Positions 10,582 through 20,017 of a stretch of DNA of 64,000 nucleotides are shown piece by piece; the first letter of the stretch is position 1; every line of letters begins with the position of its first letter. Below the pieces are notes generated by a model, which did not search any database, had not been told where the DNA came from, and saw only the letters and a program-made list of their open reading frames with translations. The position numbers and the translations under genes were made by a program. Source of the DNA: Armillaria gallica (Eukaryota > Basidiomycota > Agaricomycetes > Agaricales > Physalacriaceae); contig JBANDB010000002.1 of assembly GCA_037576215.1 (NCBI GenBank), positions 2,108,001 through 2,172,000 of the forward strand, read 5' to 3'.

Positions 10582-12072
10582 TTAGGGCTCCCTTAGGCGG
10601 ATTCTCGGTATTTGGATTGGCTCGTCCGGTCCCTTGGTGTCCATTGATGGATCATCGGTGCCTCCCAGTAAATCCCAGAGCTCGTTTTGATCGTACCACA
10701 CCTTCTCGCCGGTTTTTTTGTCCGTGTATGATTGCCAGTCTGGTTGGTATGGGTTCATGTCAACATTGTCAACATGTTCGGCAAGGAACTCCTCGACGAG
10801 TTCGTCTGCTTCCATGTCGCCTTCGCGTACCCAACTGTTTGATTCTGGTCCATAACCCTTCCATTTGACGAAGTAGTCTGTCGTCGTTTTTGGTGGTTCC
10901 CCTCTTTTTCCCCGTACTCGTCGGTGTCTTATGTCTAAGATCTTCTCGACTTCGTATAGTTCTTCACTGTCTACAAGATCTGGCAGCGGGGGAGGTGGTT
11001 GTTCTTGGTTGGGAAACGCTGGGGGAACGTACGGTGTGAGCAGTGACTCGTTGAAGGTGGGGTGGATTTTCCAGTTGGCCGGTAGGGCGAGCGTATACGC
11101 TGAGGCTCCCTTTTTGCTTTTGATCTCGAAGGGGCCCATACGTTTGTCGTCGAGTTTCTTTTTTGGACGGGGGAGGTGGAGATTGGATGTGTCGAGCCAT
11201 ACTTTGTCGCCTGCTTTATACTCGATGGCTGGACGCTTCATTTTGTCATATTGTGTCTTCATTTGTAGCGCAGCCTTTTCAAGTGATTGCTTAGTGACGG
11301 CATGGATCTCTTGCATCCTCGATACGAAGGTGGTTGAGGCGGGAGTTCGGAATGGTGCGGTGGGTTTCGCTCCGGGTAGTACGTCGGAGTTGAAGCCGTG
11401 GTTGACTTCGAAGGGACTTTTGCCGGTAGAGGAGTGTACTCGGTTGTTATGTGTAAACGCGGCGAGAGAGAGCCATTCAGCCCAATCGGTTTGGAGGTGG
11501 TTAATGAACATATGGAGGTATTTTTCGATCTCTTGGTTGACTCTTTCCGTCTGTCTGTCTGTCTGGGGGTGGTAGGCTGTAGAGGCATTGCCTTTGATCT
11601 GGAGCAGGTTATAGAGGTCTTTCATGAATTTGGACACAAATATCGTTCCCCTATCTGAGATAACCACTTGGGGCATGCCGTGTTTGGCATAGACCTCGTC
11701 TCGTAGGATTTTTGCCCAACCTTCCGAGGATAGGTCCATAGAGCATGGGACTGGAATGATTTCCTTGGAGAAGTGGTCAACGATCACGAGGATGGCGTCA
11801 TGACCATTGCTTGTCGGTAGTCCTGTCACCATGTCTACTGAGATGTGGGTCCATGGTCGGGAAGGGATCTCGTTGGGGTGAAGGGGAGCTGCCTTTGCCT
11901 GAGTGCTGCTTTTTGTGCGTTGACAGGTTTCGCAGGCTCGTACGTAGGATTCAACGTCCTTTTTTAGTTTTGGCCACCAGAACTCTCGTAGTACGAGCTC
12001 CTTCGTCTTTTCGATGCCTGGATGCCCAGCCGTGATGTGATCGTGCGATTGGGCGATAATCTCTCCTCTCAA
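10582..12072 (-). CDS. Gypsy1 pol, downstream part: integrase and chromodomain
   Basis: This 496-aa frame is the integrase end of pol. The zinc region HX(n)HX(n)CX2C is at residues ~10-55 (HDHITAGHPGIEK, CETCQRTK). The catalytic core follows with D in ISVDMVTGLP (~77), D in VISDRGTIF (~137) and E in VNQEIEKYLH (~180). A GPY-like region (MGPFEIKSKKGASAYTLAL) precedes a chromodomain at ~374-435 with DYFVKWKGYGPESNSWV. It is in the same frame as the upstream pol block and separated only by a TGA at 12082-12084, in the place of arginine after GRIYVP. The listed start is the first methionine after that stop, not a natural start. Confidence 0.88.
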   Translation of the reverse strand: MRGEIIAQSHDHITAGHPGIEKTKELVLREFWWPKLKKDVESYVRACETCQRTKSSTQAKAAPLHPNEIPSRPWTHISVDMVTGLPTSNGHDAILVIVDHFSKEIIPVPCSMDLSSEGWAKILRDEVYAKHGMPQVVISDRGTIFVSKFMKDLYNLLQIKGNASTAYHPQTDRQTERVNQEIEKYLHMFINHLQTDWAEWLSLAAFTHNNRVHSSTGKSPFEVNHGFNSDVLPGAKPTAPFRTPASTTFVSRMQEIHAVTKQSLEKAALQMKTQYDKMKRPAIEYKAGDKVWLDTSNLHLPRPKKKLDDKRMGPFEIKSKKGASAYTLALPANWKIHPTFNESLLTPYVPPAFPNQEQPPPPLPDLVDSEELYEVEKILDIRHRRVRGKRGEPPKTTTDYFVKWKGYGPESNSWVREGDMEADELVEEFLAEHVDNVDMNPYQPDWQSYTDKKTGEKVWYDQNELWDLLGGTDDPSMDTKGPDEPIQIPRIRLREP

Positions 12073-12081
12073 TGCATGGTC

Positions 12082-15000
12082 TCATGGGACATAGATCCTG
12101 CCATCGTACCAGATGAGCCCGTCCTTCATTTTCATACCGTGATCGTGGTTAACAGATCCGGCAACAGCGGGGTCCCAAAGATGAGTCTTTTTGGTAGCTG
12201 CTTGCACCTTTTCGTGGGTTTCTTCAAGGGTGGGCATGATCATCGCCCGGAAGTGTTCAGGGGCTAAGACAATCATTTGGTCATTGTCGTCTTGTCCCTG
12301 ATCGTGATCCGCTCGGCGAGAGAGAAGGTCGGCCTTCTTGTTAGCGGTGCCGGCTTTGTGATGAAGGGTAAAGTGGTACTCTGCCAGCTCGGTGATCCAT
12401 CGGGCTTGACGGCGATTCACCTTTTGGGGTTTTCGGAAGTACTGGAGGTTTTGGTGGTCGGTCCAGATCTCGAAGTCTTGATGTGCTCCCATCAGGTAGT
12501 GTCTCCATTCCTCTAGCGCGAGCATGATGGCTAGGAGTTCTTTGTCGTAGATCTCATAGTTACGTTCGGTAACAGAGAGAGATTTAGACAGGAATGAAAC
12601 AGGTCTCCATTTGCCGTCCTGTTCCTGAGACAGCACAGCGCCGATTGCCCCTTCGCTGGCGTCTGCTTCCACCCTAAACTTTCCTTCGTTTGTCGGTATC
12701 GCGAGCACTACATCCTCGGCTAGCTGCTTCTTCAGTTGTTCAAAGGCCTCTTGTTGCACTCTGCCCCATCTCCACGTTTCATTACCCGTCAACTGCGTCA
12801 TGGGTTTCACGATTTTGCTATAGTTTTTTATGAAGCGTCGATAGAAGTTTGTGAATCCCAAGAATGACTGTAGCTCCTTCTTTTTGGTTGGGACCGGCCA
12901 GTCAAGGATGCCTTTGATCTTGACGGGATCCATTCGGATACTGCCTTCGCTGATGATGATGCCCAAATACTCCGTTTCGAGGACTTCGAACTCGCACTTC
13001 TCGGCTTTAAGGAACAGCTTGTGTTTCCGTAGGGTTGCCAGTACCTCTCGCGTGATTTGATGGTGCTCCTCCTTGGTCTTGGACATGATGAGGATGTCGT
13101 CGAGGTAAATGGTAACCTTCCCTGACGCGATGAGGTCTTTGAAAATGTCATTCATCATCCACTGGAAGGTGGCAGGCGAGTTGGTAAGTCCGAAGAACAT
13201 TACCGTTGGTTCGTACAGCCCACGGTTAGTCCTGAAGGCCGCCTTCCATTCATCTCCCGTTTTGATGCGAACATTATTGTATCCCCATCGAACGTCCAGT
13301 TTCGAAAAGTATCTGGCGCCGTGTAGTTTGTCCATGAGTTCGGAAATTAGGGGAAGGGGATACCGGTTCTTGATGGTCATCTCATTGAGTTTCTGATAGT
13401 CTTGCACCGGTCTGAGTTTTCCGTCTTTCTTTTTGACAAAGAAGAAGGGGGATGCCATGGGTGATTTGGAGGGTCGTATTCTCCCGCTGGTCAGGTTTTC
13501 ATCTAAGAATTTATCCAGCTCCTCCTGTTCTTCGCGGTTCAGCGGATAGACCTTGCAGTCTAGGTTGGCATTCGCATTTGGGATGAGTTCGATGGCGTGG
13601 TCCCATGGTTTCGGTTCAGGGAGTTCATCAAAGCTCTCTTTATCGAACAAGTCTTTGAAGTCTCTGCACCATTCGGGGACCATCTCTTCGAACGTCTTGG
13701 CTTTCTTGTCTGCGTTCGCTCTGGCTGCTAGATCGTTGGCTACGTGCCGCATCGCTCTGAGGTGGATGGCGTTCTCGAAGTTCACTGCGAGGATGGTATC
13801 GCCTTCCTCGAGCTCTTCGTCCCATTTGTCATACGGATCTGCATCTGGCAGCGGGATTGGGGTGTGACGGCATTGGCATCGGGCAAAGATCATCTTCCCG
13901 GTCTGCCAATTGATTAGCGGGTTGTGCCTTGTTAGCCAATCATGCCCAAGGAAAACGTCGTGATCCTTCAGATCGGTGACTGCCAGGTCTATGCTCTCGA
14001 TGTGATCTCCGATGGCGATGCGCAGCTGAGCAAAAGCGGTGATCTGCCCTGCGCTGTTTTTTGATCCGTCCACATTATATACGGTGATGGGTGCCGCCGT
14101 AGCACGAGTGGGGATATGGTGGTTTTCGACGAAGGCTCGGTTGATGGTGCTGCTAGTGCAGCCGCTATCAATCAGGGCCGATGAGGCGATGTCGGTGCGG
14201 GTCCCCGGGATCTCGATCCGAACGTCGGTTATTAGCGCCTTCTCTCCCCCGCTTAGTTGGCAAATGTAGCGTCTGGGCTGTCGGAGTTCCTCCATCCATT
14301 CCAGGGCGTTGATACGTGTGGCTTTTCTCATCCCATTAATCATCTCATCGACTACCTCCTCGACTCTGGTTTTATGGATCCAGTTTTTTAGGATAGCCCT
14401 CACTTCCGACTCCGTCTTTGCTTCCTTGACACCACGTAGCGTCCATTCGGCTTCAAACGGCTTCAGCCATGTGTGTGGGACCTTCTCAGTCTTCGCACTG
14501 GAACCTGCCGGTTCAGCTACCGTCGACTGGGTCTCCTCAGGTGCTACAGGGGGTTTTCGGTTAGCGTTTTGACTGCGCCGAAAACTCGTGTCATCCTCGT
14601 TGTCTGGGACCTCCTCCATCTGTACCTTGGGCCCCCTTTTTACCGCCTGGGCGCTAGCAGCTTCCTCCCCTTCAGCTGTCTTGGTCAGGGCTGTTGCGCA
14701 TCCAACAGTTCTTGCTTCGTCAGGGACGCCTTCGTCGGGATCGCCCAGGGGGGTCCGGGTCCGTTGACCGTTTCCCTTACCCGCAGGGGTTTCGCAAGTG
14801 TCGCATTGGCGATCAAGTTCCGCCCCTGAGCACGGCTGTACCGCAGTTCGTTGGGACCCCCTTTCTGGGGCCTCAGCCGACCTGGCTCCAGTCATCGTCT
14901 TGCTACTGGATAGCGCTTCAGGGCTCTTGCTGCTCTTCGCCTCGTCGGACGGACTAATGACGGCGACGCTTGGCCCGTCGTTGCGCATGACGTTCGGGGG

Positions 15001-15609
15001 CTCCTCCTCCTTCAGCCCGGTAACGGGTGTTACCTTCGCTTGTGCCGGGGCCAAGGGCGGCACTGTCAACCGCTTGAGTACTCCTGGCTCTTCATTCGCG
15101 GTGCTCCCCTTGCCAGGGGCCGCCTGGTCAGGGGAAGCGCTAGGCGCTTGATCCCCTGCCCCATCCAGTCGCGGTTTAGGCACTGTTATGATGGGTAGCA
15201 CTATGGTGGGTGCCTTTTCGTTCGATGCTTTCGCTCGTAATGAGTTACTTGCCGAACGTTTAGTCGGTGAGTCGGTTCCGACATCCTGTGTTGATTCTTC
15301 CTTAGTTCCCATCTCGGTAGTAAAGTCGCAAGGTGGTATATTCGAATGCATGTTTGTTACTACAGAAATACAATGAGCCTTACTAGCAGGCATTAACGGC
15401 GTACCGGTTGAAACTAAGTCCCTTGCCGAGTCAGTCGAATCATTTACTGCTCGGCGCTGTCTTTTACCTCCTCGACTTTCGAATTGGTCTTCTCGTTCGT
15501 TGCTACGTGGTCCCAGTAATAAGCGACGCGCCGCAAGTGCTCTTCCTTCGTCTTGGGGCATTTGGGGCAATCCCGTTTGAAGTGCCCCATCTCGCCGCAA
15601 CCGAAACAC
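12082..15609 (-). CDS. Gypsy1 pol, upstream part: protease, reverse transcriptase, RNase H
   Basis: A 1,175-aa frame. Residues ~1-430 form a proline/serine-rich linker with EVPDNEDDTSF. The aspartic protease has ALIDSGCTSS near residue 478, RT has FFVKKKDGKLRPVQDY and the catalytic YLDD box near 835, and RNase H has VEADASEGAIGAVL near 985. The product would copy the element's RNA into DNA in the particle. The frame is -1 relative to gag and overlaps its end by 166 nt, so expression by -1 ribosomal frameshifting is likely, though I see no textbook slippery heptamer. It ends at TGA (12082-12084), probably a CGA-to-TGA change, after which integrase follows. Confidence 0.9.
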   Translation of the reverse strand: MFRLRRDGALQTGLPQMPQDEGRALAARRLLLGPRSNEREDQFESRGGKRQRRAVNDSTDSARDLVSTGTPLMPASKAHCISVVTNMHSNIPPCDFTTEMGTKEESTQDVGTDSPTKRSASNSLRAKASNEKAPTIVLPIITVPKPRLDGAGDQAPSASPDQAAPGKGSTANEEPGVLKRLTVPPLAPAQAKVTPVTGLKEEEPPNVMRNDGPSVAVISPSDEAKSSKSPEALSSSKTMTGARSAEAPERGSQRTAVQPCSGAELDRQCDTCETPAGKGNGQRTRTPLGDPDEGVPDEARTVGCATALTKTAEGEEAASAQAVKRGPKVQMEEVPDNEDDTSFRRSQNANRKPPVAPEETQSTVAEPAGSSAKTEKVPHTWLKPFEAEWTLRGVKEAKTESEVRAILKNWIHKTRVEEVVDEMINGMRKATRINALEWMEELRQPRRYICQLSGGEKALITDVRIEIPGTRTDIASSALIDSGCTSSTINRAFVENHHIPTRATAAPITVYNVDGSKNSAGQITAFAQLRIAIGDHIESIDLAVTDLKDHDVFLGHDWLTRHNPLINWQTGKMIFARCQCRHTPIPLPDADPYDKWDEELEEGDTILAVNFENAIHLRAMRHVANDLAARANADKKAKTFEEMVPEWCRDFKDLFDKESFDELPEPKPWDHAIELIPNANANLDCKVYPLNREEQEELDKFLDENLTSGRIRPSKSPMASPFFFVKKKDGKLRPVQDYQKLNEMTIKNRYPLPLISELMDKLHGARYFSKLDVRWGYNNVRIKTGDEWKAAFRTNRGLYEPTVMFFGLTNSPATFQWMMNDIFKDLIASGKVTIYLDDILIMSKTKEEHHQITREVLATLRKHKLFLKAEKCEFEVLETEYLGIIISEGSIRMDPVKIKGILDWPVPTKKKELQSFLGFTNFYRRFIKNYSKIVKPMTQLTGNETWRWGRVQQEAFEQLKKQLAEDVVLAIPTNEGKFRVEADASEGAIGAVLSQEQDGKWRPVSFLSKSLSVTERNYEIYDKELLAIMLALEEWRHYLMGAHQDFEIWTDHQNLQYFRKPQKVNRRQARWITELAEYHFTLHHKAGTANKKADLLSRRADHDQGQDDNDQMIVLAPEHFRAMIMPTLEETHEKVQAATKKTHLWDPAVAGSVNHDHGMKMKDGLIWYDGRIYVP

Positions 15610-17981
15610 TTTGTCTTGGCGCGCAGCGCGTCAAGGTCCATGGGCTTCCCTTGCCCTCCATAAATTGTGCCAGTCCCCGTTATCTTCTCCGGGACACTGC
15701 TCTGCTGTTGGCTCCCCTTCGCCGTCGGGGTCGTATTCGTCTTTGCCTGCTGTTTCCATTCAGTTACCTTCCCCCCGCGCTGCTCTGCCTTCTTCGTTCG
15801 CCAGTTATGGTCAATGCGGAGTATCCGCCGCTTCCATTCGTAGTAGTTGCCAGGGACATCCGCGTCTGAGGCGTAGATAATGTCTTTTGTCGATGACCGA
15901 CAGGCTTTCTTTACCTGGGCCACCATCATCATGTCGGTGCCTAGAACTCCTGCTTCGAAGGCCAAGGACTCGAACTGTTGGAAGAACAAGTCGCCATCGG
16001 CGAACTGGCTTTGTCGGAGCGCTTCCCACTGGGCGAACTTGATCTCCGCGTTGGCATCCTTCCAAAACCTCCTCCTGACTTCGTCGACGAATTCTTCATA
16101 CGATGGGTAGAGCTGGAATCCGTGTTCATCCCTTCCTAGCCCTCGCGCGCATAGCTCCCACCAGATCTGAGCGTCCTTCCCAAAGCGTGACGCACAGAAA
16201 ATGACCTTGTGCGGGTGGTAATAGAAGTGCGCCGGGAATATGGAAAAGTACATATCACACTGGGAGAAGAATCGTGCGATGTCGTTCGAGTCGCCGTTAA
16301 AGTTCTCAGGTACCTTGACCATTTCAGGTTTTAATGAAGACCAGGGTCCCGGGTTGGCTGGGTCAATAACCCATGGAGCTGGGGGATCGGGTGGCCCTGG
16401 GGGAGGTGGATAGCGCGGTGGCGCAAATCGGCGAGGAGGGGGCCCCGGTGGTGGCGCTGCTGGCGGTGGTGCAAATGGCGGCCGTGGCGGGGGTTTCGAG
16501 GGTACCGGTGGTTGGATGGGTACTTGGGGCGCATTCGACGGCCCTGCACCATTGCCGTTGCCTGTTACCGCGGCAGCGAAGAGTCGGGACGTTCTTTCTG
16601 TACCTGGTGGTCCGTACCCGCAGGGATAGGCATAGCTCGGCTGGTTGGGCGCATAGCCTGGTTCCCACCTTGGGTATCTAGGCACAGGGGCTCGCTGAGC
16701 CGGTACTGGCGGTTCGTCGTCCATTGGTTCCGGCGTGTCTACTACCCGGGGCAGGTCCAATTGAGGTCGTTGGTACCTGGCGGGTACCTCAGCATGTTGG
16801 TCGGTGTGGATCATATTATAGGCGACGCAGGCGAAATGGGCGGCTTCTTCATTCAATATGTATCTGTATCCGTAATGCGCATAATCTTTTCCGGCCGGCG
16901 TCAGGGCCCAGTCCTGGTCTGATAATAATTCTTTCCTAAAATGTTCAAAGAGCTCTTCCAGGGTTGCGTCGCGGAGGACGGCTGGGACCTGGACGAGCTT
17001 GCCTGTTGAAAGTAGGTACAGTGCTCGGGAGATGGTTATCGGGGTGGTCGGCTGGGGGAGTATTCGGGACCGGTGGGGTGGGGATTGGCGAGGGAGAGGG
17101 ACTTCGTCCTTGAGTGATTCCATTGACGTACTCTTCGGTGGGGAGTCGCTCGGTTGATGCGAGGCTTGAAGCGGCAGTACTGGAGGCGGTGACGTAGACA
17201 GTCTCTCCCCGGCTGTCGACCTGGGGAATCCTTCTTGCGCGCTCTTCATTGACTCCCGTGGGCTCCTCCTGGGGTTCTGCCTCCACTTCTCTCCTGTCTC
17301 TCCCGTAGAAGTCGACTTCGACGACAGACCTCCGGGGTTCTCTTCTTCTCCTTGGAATGACGAGCCTGTTCGAGGTCTCCGGGGTTCCTCGTGGAGGGGA
17401 CTCGGACGTCGAAGGCTGTCTGTCGGAGACCGGGGGGGTTGGAGACCGGGTCGTAATTCGTACCGGGGTGTCCCAGTAGTGGGGGGCGGCATAGGGATTT
17501 GGGTGATAATCGAAGAAGGCGGTGGTGGGGAGGTTGAGGTTATCCCAGACGAGGTCGAGCTCGGAAGTGGAACCGACGCGAATTTCGTAGGGGTCAGGGG
17601 CGGCTGCTGGTATCCTGTCATCCCTAGGACGACTGCCGGTAGGTTGCTCTGTGGCTGGGGATGCGCTAGGGCCTGCTCGCCCCAGGCCGAGTCGTACGAG
17701 GTACCTGGCCAGGTCTGCGGCGGTAGCAACGTTTCGTGTTGCTGGATGGGGGGTAGCGCCGGCGGATTCATGCGGGGAAGGGGGGTTGGTAGATAGCTCG
17801 ATGCGAGGGGTTCCTGCTCTTGAACGTCCTCCATCGCTTCCCTCTTGAACGCCGACTTCCACCTCCCCAGGAATGTTTTCCTCGTCTCGCCCGCCGACGC
17901 TAGAGTGCTCGTTGACTGGTGGGGCTCCGTACGGTATGGGTGGGTAGAAGTGCGCCGGTGGTGGGGGCTGTGGGATGACAT
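15444..17981 (-). CDS. Gypsy1 Gag polyprotein with CCHC zinc knuckle
   Basis: 845 aa if translation starts at the first in-frame methionine; a start at MEDVQEQE (about residue 50) is also possible. The N-terminal ~500 residues are proline/serine-rich and low in complexity. Residues ~540-710 resemble a retrotransposon Gag capsid domain (DAQIWWELCARG, FVDEVRRRFW, FFQQFESLAFEAG). A CCHC knuckle CFGCGEMGHFKRDC lies at ~790-805. Gag packages the element RNA. The first ~345 codons overlap ORF0 in another frame, with gag in the +1 frame relative to ORF0; the last 55 codons overlap pol, which is in the -1 frame. Confidence 0.85.
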   Translation of the reverse strand: MSSHSPHHRRTSTHPYRTEPHQSTSTLASAGETRKTFLGRWKSAFKREAMEDVQEQEPLASSYLPTPLPRMNPPALPPIQQHETLLPPQTWPGTSYDSAWGEQALAHPQPQSNLPAVVLGMTGYQQPPLTPTKFASVPLPSSTSSGITSTSPPPPSSIITQIPMPPPTTGTPRYELRPGLQPPRSPTDSLRRPSPLHEEPRRPRTGSSFQGEEENPGGLSSKSTSTGETGEKWRQNPRRSPRESMKSAQEGFPRSTAGERLSTSPPPVLPLQASHQPSDSPPKSTSMESLKDEVPLPRQSPPHRSRILPQPTTPITISRALYLLSTGKLVQVPAVLRDATLEELFEHFRKELLSDQDWALTPAGKDYAHYGYRYILNEEAAHFACVAYNMIHTDQHAEVPARYQRPQLDLPRVVDTPEPMDDEPPVPAQRAPVPRYPRWEPGYAPNQPSYAYPCGYGPPGTERTSRLFAAAVTGNGNGAGPSNAPQVPIQPPVPSKPPPRPPFAPPPAAPPPGPPPRRFAPPRYPPPPGPPDPPAPWVIDPANPGPWSSLKPEMVKVPENFNGDSNDIARFFSQCDMYFSIFPAHFYYHPHKVIFCASRFGKDAQIWWELCARGLGRDEHGFQLYPSYEEFVDEVRRRFWKDANAEIKFAQWEALRQSQFADGDLFFQQFESLAFEAGVLGTDMMMVAQVKKACRSSTKDIIYASDADVPGNYYEWKRRILRIDHNWRTKKAEQRGGKVTEWKQQAKTNTTPTAKGSQQQSSVPEKITGTGTIYGGQGKPMDLDALRAKTKCFGCGEMGHFKRDCPKCPKTKEEHLRRVAYYWDHVATNEKTNSKVEEVKDSAEQ

Positions 17982-18138
17982 AGTTTACAGGTGGTGGGGG
18001 GTACTGGATTCTTCTGTTGCGCCTGCGGCGAGTGGTCCTTTGGTAGTGTATAATGGCTAGGATGAGTGTCGCTGCGAAGAACGCTAGTCCGACACCAAGA
18101 TATACTGCAGATAATAGGATTTCGAGTGTTGTCGACAT
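16945..18138 (-). CDS. Gypsy1 ORF0: predicted single-pass membrane, proline-rich protein overlapping gag
   Basis: A 397-aa frame whose ATG lies only 46 nt inside the 5' LTR boundary, so it would be the first ORF on the element RNA. Residues ~5-30 are a clean hydrophobic helix (LLSAVYLGVGLAFFAATLIL) followed by a basic stop-transfer run RTTRRRRNRR. The remainder is proline/serine-rich, with PPPPVNY and PPIPYGAPP near the membrane. The last ~345 codons run antiphase to gag. The unrelated-looking Gypsy2 ORF0 has the same placement, a membrane helix and the same frame relation to gag. Function unknown; an anchored assembly or budding factor is conceivable. It could still be a chance frame in GC-rich sequence. 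Confidence 0.5.
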   Translation of the reverse strand: MSTTLEILLSAVYLGVGLAFFAATLILAIIHYQRTTRRRRNRRIQYPPPPVNYVIPQPPPPAHFYPPIPYGAPPVNEHSSVGGRDEENIPGEVEVGVQEGSDGGRSRAGTPRIELSTNPPSPHESAGATPHPATRNVATAADLARYLVRLGLGRAGPSASPATEQPTGSRPRDDRIPAAAPDPYEIRVGSTSELDLVWDNLNLPTTAFFDYHPNPYAAPHYWDTPVRITTRSPTPPVSDRQPSTSESPPRGTPETSNRLVIPRRRREPRRSVVEVDFYGRDRREVEAEPQEEPTGVNEERARRIPQVDSRGETVYVTASSTAASSLASTERLPTEEYVNGITQGRSPSPSPIPTPPVPNTPPADHPDNHLPSTVPTFNRQARPGPSRPPRRNPGRAL

Positions 18139-18183
18139 CTGTTGGCTCCGGTTAGGGAGCAAAGGGTGAAGCCTCGAACTAAT

Positions 18184-18571
18184 TATTAGACCTGAATTCC
18201 TATCAATGACAAACAACGGCTGTCTCGCGTTCGGGCAGTCACCGATGTAGTCGTTATAGGCGATTCAGCTAAGTCTTTAGTTTTGCGGCCAAATATTAAG
18301 CGATAGATTCAGTATGGATTAAAGTTAGTTCGAGGCTGGTGTACATGAAGTGGGTGATACTACTTAAATACGAAAGGTTAGGACCTAAAATAACGCGTTC
18401 GTGAGTGGTCGATAACGAAGTACAAGGACTTGGAGCCGCAGCACGCCATAGAGAAGGGACAGCGTGGAGACTTGGGAGATAACATGGGAACAATCTCCTA
18501 TAGATGCGGCCCAGTCGGTCCGGGGTGAAGATAAGATAAGATAAAGTGGAAAAAACGAATAAATCGTAACA
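18184..18571 (-). repeat. Gypsy1 5' LTR
   Basis: 388 bp, collinear with the left LTR. Four of the five differing sites keep the CpG here. The first bases inside the element on the coding strand are ATTAGTTCGAGGCTTC, which is not the usual TGG-type tRNA primer site; self-priming, known in some fungal chromoviruses, is possible. Confidence 0.92.
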
Positions 18572-18916
18572 CTTTGTTAGTAACATTCGAAAGGATTTCA
18601 TATTGATTGTCTGATTCTGTAACTGGGCACGTAGGGGAAGTCGGTAAAATTTGGCACGTAGGCCATATATTGTTCATAATTTTTAAAGTCGCGTAAGAAA
18701 CCGGCCCCGCACATGGGGTCCAGGGTATAGCCAAATGCATGATAAAAGTATCTGATTGTACAGTATAGTGAGTCTGTTCAGAAGAAGAGATACACGCACC
18801 AGGGGAGCTTCGGGTCATTGCAGGCAAATCAGAACCTGGATGACCTACTCTTTTACCTCCTCGATTTCCATAGTCTCGGCGAGTGGCTCCGATGCCACCG
18901 TGACGGTGCGCACCTC

Positions 18917-19816
18917 TCATTTCTCACCTTTGTGGGGGCAGTCCTTGCTGAGGTGCCCCTTCTCATCGCACCGGAAGCACCTTCCTTCCACGCGCTGTTT
19001 CGATTTCTTCACATCAATTTCCATTGGGATTCCTGCCCCTGGGTGGGTCTTCTGAGTCACGGGGACCCATTTTCCACCCATGTCCTGCCCTTTTTCAGAG
19101 ACAGAAGCCTTCTGTGTCAAAGGAGGTGCTTTAAGCGCTTTTGGTTCTGGGACTGGTTTCTTCTCTGGGTGTCGGTCGATCCCCTGGGTCTGTTCGAACA
19201 CCCACTGCTTCTGCCGTTCTTCATACATCAAGATGATGTGCCACTTCCATTCCAGGTAGGTGCGGGGAATTCCAATCTCTAGGTTAGTGATGGTGCTTCC
19301 ATAGCCTGGCAAGATTCCCTGTTGTACTGCTCGTACCAGGTGCCTGTTTTCTGACTCATCCGTGAGTCGGTTGGCCAACTTGGCCTCCCTCTCTAGTTTG
19401 CGGAAGAAGACGTGGGCGGGGTCGTATCCCATCTTAATTTCTCCCATGCGTTTCTCATGGACGAGTTTGACAGCAGGGTCTTGGAACTGGTCCCGGAATT
19501 CTTCCACAAAATCTTCCCACCATGGGAAGTGGTATTGCGGCCCAGCGTGGTAGTCATTTTCCTCTTCTTCTGTGGCATCGGCTTCTGGTTCAGGGGGAAT
19601 GTAGAAGAAGTCATCCCTTTGGTGTACCCACCAATCCTCAGTATCCCCATTGAGAAAGGAGGTTAGGAAGGTGACCATCAGGGAGTGGACCCCCTGGAAG
19701 TATCCCCAGAACACATTAAAGTACGTGTTGCAGTCACCGAGGAAGCGCTCAATGTCGTCGTGGTCCCCCTTAAATTTTTGGGGGGTGTTGAGCAGGAGTG
19801 GCTTTATTCCTGCCAT
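18917..19816 (-). pseudogene. Gypsy2 Gag, capsid and zinc-knuckle part
   Basis: A 299-aa open piece. It has a Gag capsid-like region (FKGDHDDIERFLGDCNTYF, WWEDFVEEFRDQFQDP, FFRKLEREAKLANRL) and ends with a CCHC knuckle CFRCDEKGHLSKDC near residues 279-293. It is clearly related in layout to Gypsy1 Gag but diverged. The upstream part of the same gene, coiled-coil-like KQRIAQMEAQ.. MRNENVRL, lies on both sides of copy B and contains TGA at 19979-19981. Downstream the junction with pol was cut by Gypsy1. Confidence 0.75.
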
Positions 19817-20017
19817 GGCAGGTACCGCGGCAGGGTTCCATGTGCCTAGGGGTCCATGCAGAGGCAGACCGTTGTTTGGGGGTCATGGCAGGGAAAAGGT
19901 GTTGGTGCGGGGCCCTGAGTGTGGCTGTCTCCCTCTGTTGGGTTGTTTTCCCCTCTTCTTGGCTTCTTCAAGATCCTCTCAGAGCCGTACATTTTCATTG
20001 CGCATCTGAACCATCTG

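Larger units (their letters stand above)
10159..18571 (-). mobile_element. Gypsy1: young, nearly intact chromodomain Ty3/Gypsy retrotransposon
   Basis: Two 388-bp LTRs (10159-10546 and 18184-18571) enclose ORF0, gag and pol in minus orientation. The perfect 5-bp target duplication CTTTG lies at 10154-10158 and 18572-18576. The LTRs differ at five of 388 positions, all CpG versus TpG or CpA, so the insertion is recent. Pol has protease, RT, RNase H, integrase and a C-terminal chromodomain, placing it among chromoviruses, whose chromodomain is known to steer integration to particular chromatin. Only one nonsense codon (12082-12084) interrupts it. It sits inside Gypsy2. Confidence 0.92.

Noticed and set aside
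17479..17796. Plus-strand open frames opposite gag and ORF0 (for example 105 aa here and 136 aa at 16512)
   Set aside because: Expected shadows of a GC-rich proline-coding region read in reverse, giving glycine- and valine-rich peptides; no support.
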